Assembly (NCBI GenBank): GCA_945877045.1
Contig: CAMCQW010000086.1
Coordinates: 1 to 7,778, forward strand
Source: Chryseobacterium gleum
GTDB taxonomy: Bacteria; Bacteroidota; Bacteroidia; Flavobacteriales_D; Crocinitomicaceae
Direction: 5' to 3'
DNA: 7,778 nt
Made by a program: the position numbers and the translations under genes. This document shows, one piece after another, positions 1 through 4,868 of the stretch. A model generated the notes under the pieces. That model made no database searches, had not been told where the DNA came from, and saw only the letters and a list, made by a program, of their open reading frames with translations. Positions within the stretch are counted from its first letter, which is position 1. The number at the start of each line of letters is the position of its first letter.

Positions 1-910
1 TATAGGCGCTGGATACCGGTCTCTATTGCTTTCTGATAATTCCGTTGGCTCACCATATGTCCGGGTTGACTATCAGTTTTTGCCACGTTGGTCATTTAAT
101 TACTTGCGAAGTCGCTTATTAAATTTAGTGCGTAAACCGAACTATACGACCGTGGAAGGATATTACCAACCTAAAGGGCTTGCTGTCAATTACATTAGTT
201 TTGCGGCAACTAGCCGTTTGACAATTAGTTTGTTTGATGGGGCCATTTGGGCAAAGGGGGACTCAATTAAAACAAGTTACTTAAATCCATTGTATTACAG
301 CCCAGTCCCCTTTTTAGCACATCTTGTGTCGGATAGTGCCGCGTATGCCATTACAGGGTTGAATTTCAACTGGGTGATTAATTCCAACATCCGGCTTTAT
401 GGCCAAGCGGCATTTGCACGTTGGAAGAAAATAGAGACCGCTTTTCAACTAGGTTGCCGTTCATATGAATTATTTGATTTGAAAACACTTTTCATGCAGT
501 TAGAATACAATCAAGTGTCAAGTCACATGTATCAAGCGCCGGCTCAATTTCTTTCTTATTCACAGTATAATTTACCCTTAGCACATACCAAAGGAAATGG
601 GTTTAGAGAAATCGTATTCCGTTTAAATTGGAGGTGGAAATCTTTTGCCGTAGAAGGAAAATCAATTGTATATCAATTGATCGATCATCAAAGGAATTCT
701 TTATTACCTATAACGAAGTATAGTGCCTCTGATAATAATTGGTTAGCCCTTGAACAAGTGGAACTCTCTTATCAAATTAATAAAAAACTTAATCTAAGTG
801 TCTTTTCTAATTTAACATACCGATTTAATTCTCCTTCTATTGATCAAAAAAATCTACTCCTTAATCTGGGTATAAGAACAAGTTTAATTAACCATTACAA
901 TGATTATTAA
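1..910 (+). CDS. RemB/Wzi-family outer-membrane beta-barrel protein, 5'-truncated by window edge
   Basis: About 302 C-terminal residues are visible, and the frame is open to the left edge (first full codon at base 2). The TTG at 26 is therefore internal, because in-frame codons before it continue the conserved segment IGAGYRSLLLSDN. That segment aligns with NFIGEGCRSLFLSDY of the next gene and is a hallmark of Bacteroidota RemB-like / capsule-assembly Wzi-type proteins. Other shared blocks are a YLNP motif followed by an Y-S-P segment, an LYGQ strand and a PLAH block followed by G-x-GF-x-E. Alternating aromatic and hydrophobic strands fit an outer-membrane barrel. Family members are linked to gliding motility or surface polysaccharide attachment; which applies here is not visible. 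The stop overlaps the start of the downstream paralogue by 11 bp, so the two are probably co-transcribed and co-translated. The family call is fairly sure; the specific function is inferred. Confidence 0.8.
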   Translation, partial: IGAGYRSLLLSDNSVGSPYVRVDYQFLPRWSFNYLRSRLLNLVRKPNYTTVEGYYQPKGLAVNYISFAATSRLTISLFDGAIWAKGDSIKTSYLNPLYYSPVPFLAHLVSDSAAYAITGLNFNWVINSNIRLYGQAAFARWKKIETAFQLGCRSYELFDLKTLFMQLEYNQVSSHMYQAPAQFLSYSQYNLPLAHTKGNGFREIVFRLNWRWKSFAVEGKSIVYQLIDHQRNSLLPITKYSASDNNWLALEQVELSYQINKKLNLSVFSNLTYRFNSPSIDQKNLLLNLGIRTSLINHYNDY

Positions 911-2342
911 AGCGGGCGTTTTATCGATTTTTATTTGCTGTATTTGCACCTTCTCAAGGGCACAAATTGCAGTAGATTGGTTAGTTGAGTCGCAGCCAAA
1001 TGATAGCTTAAAAACAGCTGAAATAACACGTCACGACAATTTTTACCCTGCTATTCAATTAAATATTGCGAAAAATACTGGTTTTAAACTAAAAAGCAAG
1101 ACGTCATTCGTTCCCATTTTAGACCTTGGAGTACAACAAAATGAAGCAACACATTTTCGAATTGGAGGGGGTGGTTTCCTAGAAAGTTCACCAGGTAAAA
1201 AGTGGTATTATAGGGTGGGGGGAATTTGTTATTTCCAAGAGGCAGGAAACAATTTTAAAGTTCCCTACCAAGAATATAATGATCATCCAAATACGATCTT
1301 AGGCGTTTCCCCAATGGGAAGAATTGCCTTTCAACCTCACAAATATTTCAATTTCCAACTAGGCCTAGACAAGAATTTCATCGGAGAAGGGTGCCGATCG
1401 CTTTTTCTAAGTGACTATGGCAAGCCCTATGCTTTTGGTAAAATGCAAACGCACTTTTGGCATCTTGAATATACAATCCTTTATCAAGGACTAACAGAGC
1501 AGTATCAAAACAAAACGCGCTTAAAGTTTGGCTCGAGTCACTTTCTAAGTTGGAATGTAACATCATGGCTTAATATTAATTTTTTCGAATCGGTAATATT
1601 TCAAGCAAAGGACACCTTACTTCAACGTGGCTTTGATCCAGAATACTTAAATCCATTTGTTTTTTATAGACCCCAAGAATATGCAATTGGGTCCTCTGAC
1701 AATGTTTTGATCGGAGGAGGGATAACCTTTAAATATAAAAAACACCGGCTTTATTCTCAATTTATCATCGATGAGTTTTTACTGTCGGAGTTTCGAAATA
1801 AATCTGGTTGGTGGGCAAATAAAATAGGGGGGCAAATTGGTATAAAAGGATGGTTAGGAGAAGGTGCTAATACATTTTTTTATCGTGTGGAATGCAATGC
1901 TGTAAGACCATACACCTATTCCCACCTAACACCTCTACAAAATTACGGAAATTCCAATGGTACCTTAAGCCATCCACTGGGGGCTAATTTTGCAGAAATA
2001 CTGGGGGAATTTAAGTGGCAAAACAAAAAGTGGTTCCTTAAGCTCTTTCTTTCCTATGGTTTGTGTGGGCTAGACAAAAACAACCTAAGTTATGGAGCGG
2101 ATAATTACCAGCCATACACCTTAAGGCCCTACGATTTTGGCGTATTTATTGGGCAGGGACAGAAGGTTAATTTTGTGCGAACGAATCTCCAGTTGAATTA
2201 CCTAGTTTCTAAAAAAGGAGCCTTAGCTATTTTTGGGGAATTGGCTGTGCGATGTGATTTAATAAACGGAGTTTATGCCCTACAATATCTTCCGGTAGTT
2301 GGCCTGCGTTCTCAGTTATGGAATGATTATAGGAATTACTAG
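900..2342 (+). CDS. RemB/Wzi-family outer-membrane beta-barrel protein (complete)
   Basis: This 480-residue protein starts at an ATG inside the end of the preceding paralogue. It has a signal peptide: Lys4, a hydrophobic stretch at about 5-18, and a likely signal peptidase I cut after S-R-A at 19-21, giving mature QIAVDW. Conserved family blocks are KNFIGEGCRSLFLSDY (158-173), an LKFGSSHFLSWN strand (208-219), a YLNP-x-x-FYRP block (249-258), SSDN (265-268), LYSQF-x-x-DEF (284-293), YSHLTPLQNYG (340-350) and LSHPLGANFAE (356-366). This order is typical of Bacteroidota RemB / capsule-assembly Wzi-like proteins, and the length is normal. In the first block Cys165 replaces the Tyr found in the tandem copy. 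The expected location is the outer membrane. RemB is known to contribute to gliding in Flavobacterium and Wzi to capsule anchoring in Enterobacteria; neither role can be assigned here from sequence alone. It ends at a convergent terminator zone shared with the ssb genes. Confidence 0.85.
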   Translation: MIIKAGVLSIFICCICTFSRAQIAVDWLVESQPNDSLKTAEITRHDNFYPAIQLNIAKNTGFKLKSKTSFVPILDLGVQQNEATHFRIGGGGFLESSPGKKWYYRVGGICYFQEAGNNFKVPYQEYNDHPNTILGVSPMGRIAFQPHKYFNFQLGLDKNFIGEGCRSLFLSDYGKPYAFGKMQTHFWHLEYTILYQGLTEQYQNKTRLKFGSSHFLSWNVTSWLNINFFESVIFQAKDTLLQRGFDPEYLNPFVFYRPQEYAIGSSDNVLIGGGITFKYKKHRLYSQFIIDEFLLSEFRNKSGWWANKIGGQIGIKGWLGEGANTFFYRVECNAVRPYTYSHLTPLQNYGNSNGTLSHPLGANFAEILGEFKWQNKKWFLKLFLSYGLCGLDKNNLSYGADNYQPYTLRPYDFGVFIGQGQKVNFVRTNLQLNYLVSKKGALAIFGELAVRCDLINGVYALQYLPVVGLRSQLWNDYRNY

Positions 2343-2357
2343 CTGTTTAAACTTATT

Positions 2358-2384
2358 AAGAAGGTTTTAATGTTAACTTCTTTT
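2358..2384 (+). terminator. weak AT-rich terminator-like hairpin after the RemB/Wzi-like gene
   Basis: AAGAAG (2358-2363) can pair with CTTCTT (2377-2382), followed by further Ts, starting 15 bases after the stop codon at 2340-2342. The stem has few GC pairs, so it may be weak or a chance hairpin. The stronger hairpin at 2416-2435 could also serve + strand transcripts. Confidence 0.3.
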
Positions 2385-2411
2385 AATTGTGTTATTCTTT
2401 TTAATACAAAC

Positions 2412-2435
2412 AAAAAAAGCAGCCGAAGCTGCTTT
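2412..2435 (-). terminator. rho-independent terminator of the ssb cluster (possibly bidirectional)
   Basis: Arms AAAGCAGC (2416-2423) and GCTGCTTT (2428-2435) form a perfect 8-bp stem. Read on the - strand it is GCAGC-TTCG-GCTGC followed by seven Ts (2412-2418): a very stable UUCG tetraloop hairpin with a U tract, 21 bases beyond the stop of the last ssb gene. On the + strand the hairpin is followed only by TTTCATTTG, so it would be a weaker terminator for the RemB/Wzi-like genes. Confidence 0.85.
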
Positions 2436-2456
2436 CATTTGTTTAATTAAGGGTTA

Positions 2457-2783
2457 TTAAAGGCCGATTATCTGTCGAAGTTCAACTTCTGTAAGACTGC
2501 TTTTTTTTCCTTTATCATTGATATAGCTACGGTTAACAAGCCGGCCGTGAATCGCTACCTTTTTTCCCTTTTCCGCATATTCTTCAATAAAACCTGCTAA
2601 ATTTCCCCAAGCATAAACTCTATGCCATTGGATTTTAGCGGTATATTTTCCGTCATTATTGCGGGTTACTTTTTGGGTGGCTAGACTAAATCTGGCAACA
2701 GATTTTCCGTCGTCATACTTTGTTATTTTTGCTGGTGTGCCAATATTGCCTACCAGGGTAACATAATTTCTAATTGTATTCAT
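2457..2783 (-). CDS. ssb: single-stranded DNA-binding protein paralogue (third gene of ssb cluster)
   Basis: A 108-residue OB-fold SSB. It shows the N-terminal MNTIRNYVTLVGNIG strand, DDGKSVARFSLAT (24-36), the Q-W-H-R motif at 52-55 with a second Trp at 59, a helix GFIEEYAEKGKK (64-75), an AIHGRLVNRSY strand (77-87) and a terminal TEVEL block (98-102). Such proteins coat single-stranded DNA during replication, repair or recombination. The protein ends right after the OB fold and lacks the acidic DDDxPF-like tip through which typical bacterial SSBs recruit partners, so it is probably an accessory copy. It lies downstream of two other ssb paralogues, 104 bp after the second, and a strong terminator follows. 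Spacer bases before the ATG are A-rich, typical of Bacteroidota initiation. The family is sure; a distinct role is unknown. Confidence 0.9.
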   Translation of the reverse strand: MNTIRNYVTLVGNIGTPAKITKYDDGKSVARFSLATQKVTRNNDGKYTAKIQWHRVYAWGNLAGFIEEYAEKGKKVAIHGRLVNRSYINDKGKKSSLTEVELRQIIGL

Positions 2784-2822
2784 AATTTACTGTGTATTTT
2801 ACGCATTGTTGATATATATAGT

Positions 2823-2870
2823 GGGACCGGCAAATCCGTGATCATTGCGGCGCCTATGGTCGCCGGTCCT
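2823..2870. repeat. GC-rich inverted repeat with alternative foldings between two ssb genes
   Basis: GGACCGGC (2824-2831) and GCCGGTCC (2862-2869) form a perfect 8-bp inverted repeat around 30 bases. Within it, CGGCG (2848-2852) and CGCCG (2861-2865) can form a competing hairpin, extended by CC/GG around a TAT loop. CCG (2836-2838) can also pair with CGG (2848-2850). The first two pairings share bases 2862-2865, so they exclude each other. The segment is much more GC-rich than its AT-rich surroundings, and no T tract follows on either strand, so it is not a standard terminator. It could be a processed or regulatory RNA element in the ssb transcript, or a REP-like dispersed palindrome. I cannot tell which. 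Confidence 0.6.
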
Positions 2871-2887
2871 CGTTAGTTTTTATAGTA

Positions 2888-3199
2888 TTACATAATAATT
2901 AGGTCATTCACCTCCACCTCTGTTATACATGCTGGCTTTCCATTTGATTGATAAAACCGATTAATGAGCTTACCCTCGATGGCTAAACGAGTACCCTCTA
3001 TGCCGTATTCCTCAATTATTGGAACCCATCGTCCCCATGCGGAGATTCGGTGGTTGCTACTTCTTGTCTTGGTGGTTCCTTTGCTATCGCAATAATTTTC
3101 ACTTGTTGACAAGAGAAACCTAGCGACTAGTTTTCCTTCTTCTGTTTTGGCAAATGTGGGGGCCGTGCCCATTTTTCCGATTAAATTCACGTGATTCAT
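2888..3199 (-). CDS. ssb: divergent single-stranded DNA-binding protein paralogue (second gene of ssb cluster)
   Basis: A 103-residue SSB-like OB-fold protein. Recognisable blocks are MNHVNLIGKMG (1-11), EEGKLVARFLLST (20-32), an AWG-R-W segment with Trp55 and Trp58, a helix IIEEYGIEGTR (61-71), LAIEGKLINRFY (72-83) and TEVEV (93-97). It is the most degenerate of the three copies. The usual Q-W-H motif reads S-N-H (48-50), so a Trp conserved in both neighbours and usual for the family is lost, and two Cys (37 and 91) appear. There is no acidic C-terminal tip. The start lies 18 bp after the stop of the upstream ssb gene, indicating one transcript. It may retain weakened or altered nucleic-acid binding, or form mixed oligomers with its neighbours; both are inference. 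The reading frame is intact, arguing against a pseudogene. Confidence 0.82.
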   Translation of the reverse strand: MNHVNLIGKMGTAPTFAKTEEGKLVARFLLSTSENYCDSKGTTKTRSSNHRISAWGRWVPIIEEYGIEGTRLAIEGKLINRFYQSNGKPACITEVEVNDLIIM

Positions 3200-3217
3200 A
3201 AACGCACTATTTTGTAT

Positions 3218-3571
3218 TTATTTTTTAATAGCTTCTTTTTTTTCGCTAATCACTAAAAATTCCGTCGCTTCGATAATCGTAGCATACCGTTTTTCTCCTG
3301 CTGCCGTTTCATAGGTTTGATGAACCAACTTTCCTTCTAATATTATTTCTTGACCTTTTGATAAGTGCTCTTTTACACGCTCTGCCGTCTTACCCCATGT
3401 ATTGATGGTGTGCCACTGTGTGCTCTCTACCCACTCACCCTTTTTATCTTTGTAATTCTCGTTTGTTGCCAAGTTGAAACGGGCTAATGTTTTTCCGGAA
3501 TCAAAAGTTACTACCTCTGGTTGTGCTCCTAAGCGGCCAATTAAATTGACTTTGTTTTTTAATGTGTTCAT
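3218..3571 (-). CDS. ssb: single-stranded DNA-binding protein (first gene of ssb cluster)
   Basis: A 117-residue SSB, the most canonical of the three. It shows MNTLKNKVNLIGRLG (1-15), SGKTLARFNLATNENY (25-40), Trp47, Q-W-H (52-54), NTWGKTAERV (57-66), a helix ending KGQ, IILEGKLVHQTYET (76-89) and a terminal ATEFLV strand (102-107). It ends in a basic KKEAIKK tail instead of the acidic partner-binding tip. An in-frame ATG at 3619 would add 16 residues. I prefer 3571 because it begins at the family's usual MNxLKNKV start and is preceded by the A-rich ATATAAAAACA typical of Bacteroidota initiation sites. As first gene of the - strand cluster it is the likely driver of transcription. It binds ssDNA; the lack of a tip suggests a specialised or accessory SSB rather than the housekeeping one. 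Confidence 0.92.
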   Translation of the reverse strand: MNTLKNKVNLIGRLGAQPEVVTFDSGKTLARFNLATNENYKDKKGEWVESTQWHTINTWGKTAERVKEHLSKGQEIILEGKLVHQTYETAAGEKRYATIIEATEFLVISEKKEAIKK

Positions 3572-3637
3572 TGTTTTTATATTTAAATGATTCGATAATT
3601 GTGCTGGATCAAACGCCATTGTCTGAAATCAACGGTG

Positions 3638-3645
3638 CAAAGGTT
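3638..3645 (-). promoter_or_regulatory. candidate -7 element for the ssb cluster
   Basis: On the - strand the sequence reads AACCTTTGCACC, seven of eight positions matching the Bacteroidota TAnnTTTG -7 element and lying about 66 bases upstream of the preferred ssb start. I find no TTG -33 element at the expected 17-23 base spacing, so this is tentative. A tract with five TTCG copies (CGAA on the transcribed strand, 3665-3700) lies just upstream. Confidence 0.35.
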
Positions 3646-3752
3646 TCAACTAAGCAAAAGATTATTCGGTTCGTTTTCGTTTACTTTCGATTATTATTCG
3701 TTTGTTGTCGGATAGATAGAGACACGAAAGTTTTTAATGCTCTGAATTAAAG

Positions 3753-3781
3753 CGGATTAGGTTAATAAAATCCGGTTTTTT
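3753..3781 (+). terminator. orphan rho-independent terminator-like hairpin
   Basis: CGGATT (3753-3758) pairs with AATCCG (3769-3774) across a 10-base loop and is followed by G and six Ts (3776-3781). This fits a + strand terminator, but no established + strand gene ends here. The nearest gene to the left runs the other way. It may end an antisense or small RNA started near or inside the first ssb gene, or it may be chance. Confidence 0.4.
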
Positions 3782-3844
3782 CTTCCAGTTAAAAAAATGA
3801 GTTTCCCTTGAACTTTTTATTGTTTAACAAATCGGCGTTGGAAA

Positions 3845-3863
3845 ACACGAACGTGTATCTTTG
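3845..3863 (+). promoter_or_regulatory. upstream promoter-like element with overlapping palindrome
   Basis: TATCTTTG (3856-3863) matches the Bacteroidota TAnnTTTG -7 element exactly. The palindrome ACACG-AA-CGTGT (3845-3856) abuts it and shares one base, a position suited to an operator. The nearest TTG (3838-3840) is only 15 bases away, a little short for a -33 element. Transcription from here would give a leader of roughly 220 bases for the enoyl-CoA hydratase gene. Confidence 0.4.
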
Positions 3864-3958
3864 TTATTTTTACCCAATAAACACCTGAATTATCTGGTAA
3901 CTAAGAAATTTGGATTGATATTTAAGGGGCATTAATAGACACAATAAACATGTTTTAT

Positions 3959-4030
3959 TTGCTTGGGTTCGGATAAACATCAATTTAATTGTTCTCACTT
4001 GATAGAGGTCGTCTCAAACAACCCAAGTAA
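3959..4030 (+). repeat. long inverted repeat / possible structured leader
   Basis: Bases 3959-3969 (TTGCTTGGGTT) pair with 4020-4030 (AACCCAAGTAA) over 11 positions with one G-U pair, enclosing 50 bases. Inside are two small hairpins, CAAT/ATTG around TTA (3981-3991) and GAGG/TCTC around TCG (4005-4015). On RNA this would resemble a three-way junction. It lies between the two promoter-like elements, so it would be part of a transcript from the upstream one. No known riboswitch class is recognised. Confidence 0.45.
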
Positions 4031-4040
4031 CGAAGCAAGG

Positions 4041-4069
4041 TTTGAGCTTCTAAAAAAATAGTAACTTTG
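4041..4069 (+). promoter_or_regulatory. promoter of the enoyl-CoA hydratase-flippase operon
   Basis: A TTTG -33 element (4041-4044) and a perfect TAnnTTTG -7 element, TAACTTTG (4062-4069), are separated by 17 bases, matching the Bacteroidota sigma consensus. The start codon follows at 4089 after an A-rich stretch (4073-4088), so the leader would be very short. GAAGC (4032-4036) and GCTTC (4046-4050) flank the -33 element as a small inverted repeat. Confidence 0.65.
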
Positions 4070-4088
4070 GTCAAAAAAAACAATAAGA

Positions 4089-4868
4089 ATGTACGAAAAT
4101 GTATTAATTAATACCGAAAACGGTATTCGAATAATTACAATTAACCGTCCCACGCAATTGAACGCGTTAAACAAGAAAACCATTTCGGAATTAAGCCAAG
4201 CGCTATCCGATTCTGATCAGGATACCTCGGTTGGACTTATCATCATAACAGGAGAAGGTGAAAAATCATTCGTTGCAGGAGCTGATATTAAAGAATTTGC
4301 TGATTTTTCAATAAGCGAAGGAGGCACACTCGCTAAAACTGGGCAATCATCCCTTTTTAATTTAATTGAAAACCTAACAAAACCAGTTATCGCAGCTATT
4401 AATGGATTTGCACTAGGTGGGGGATTAGAACTTGCCTTATCCTGCCATTTGCGGGTAGCGTCCTCCAATGCAAAACTTGGGCTGCCAGAAGTGTCCTTGG
4501 GGCTAATTCCAGGTTATGGCGGAACACAACGATTAGCACAATTGGTAGGTAAGGGCCGTGCATATGAAATGATTTTTACCGCGGGTATGATTTCAGCTGA
4601 GGAGGCTTGGCGAATGGGCCTAGTTAACCATGTTGTTGAATCCACGGATTTACTCACTAAAGCGATGGAAATCGGACAAAAAATAATGCGTAATTCTCCC
4701 ACTGCTATAGCTGCGGCTATTGTTGCTGTAAATGCCGGTTTCGCGGATGGAATAAATGGATATGATGTTGAAATAGAAGAGTTTGGTAAATGTTTTGGAA
4801 CCAAGGATTTTAAAACGGGAACCAATGCCTTTCTTTCTAAGGAAAAACCTAGTTTTAGGGGTAAATGA
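4089..4868 (+). CDS. enoyl-CoA hydratase (crotonase family)
   Basis: A 259-residue crotonase-superfamily protein, the usual length for short-chain enoyl-CoA hydratases. These add water to trans-2-enoyl-CoA in fatty-acid or related acyl-CoA degradation. Landmarks are NRPTQLNALN (19-28), oxyanion-hole loop AGADIKEF (63-70), NGFALGGGLELALSCH (105-120) with Glu114, and LPEVSLGLIPGYGGTQRL (132-149) with Glu134. Glu114 and Glu134 correspond to the paired catalytic glutamates of rat crotonase, so hydratase activity is likely rather than only isomerase activity. The C-terminus, with a phenylalanine-rich helix and final KPSFRGK, is typical. It follows a good Bacteroidota promoter and overlaps the flippase start by 4 bp (ATGA). 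Whether the substrate is a general fatty enoyl-CoA or a specific one such as crotonyl-CoA cannot be read from sequence. No other beta-oxidation gene is in the window. Confidence 0.92.
   Translation: MYENVLINTENGIRIITINRPTQLNALNKKTISELSQALSDSDQDTSVGLIIITGEGEKSFVAGADIKEFADFSISEGGTLAKTGQSSLFNLIENLTKPVIAAINGFALGGGLELALSCHLRVASSNAKLGLPEVSLGLIPGYGGTQRLAQLVGKGRAYEMIFTAGMISAEEAWRMGLVNHVVESTDLLTKAMEIGQKIMRNSPTAIAAAIVAVNAGFADGINGYDVEIEEFGKCFGTKDFKTGTNAFLSKEKPSFRGK

Larger units (their letters stand above)
3620..4088. other. gene-poor divergent intergenic region between ssb cluster and enoyl-CoA hydratase
   Basis: This stretch of 469 bases has no convincing gene. It holds the candidate ssb promoter, a TTCG-rich tract (3665-3700), a + strand terminator-like hairpin (3753-3781), two TAnnTTTG elements facing right (3856-3863 and 4062-4069), a small palindrome (3845-3856), a near-palindrome (3943-3959, AATAAACA against TGTTTTATT with one extra T) and a long inverted repeat (3959-4030). 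The density of symmetric elements is high for a simple spacer. Confidence 0.6.

Noticed and set aside
26..910. TTG at 26 as the real start of the first gene
   Set aside because: In-frame codons before it continue the conserved IGxGYRSLLLSD block, so the gene begins outside the window.
2823..2870. Integron attC site or rho-independent terminator
   Set aside because: The RYYYAAC/GTTRRRY boxes expected of attC are absent, no integrase is present, and no T tract follows the stem on either strand.
3572..3619. N-terminal extension of the first ssb gene from the ATG at 3619
   Set aside because: The added 16 residues do not resemble SSB sequence, the family start MNTLKNKV lies at 3571, and only that site has a typical A-rich leader.
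3995..4183. Small - strand hydrophobic frame over the hydratase start
   Set aside because: Its hydrophobicity follows from AT-rich complement sequence, and it overlaps the best promoter and the true gene start.
4217..4468. Second - strand open frame inside the hydratase gene
   Set aside because: It overlaps the hydratase coding sequence on the opposite strand and shows no family motif or promoter.
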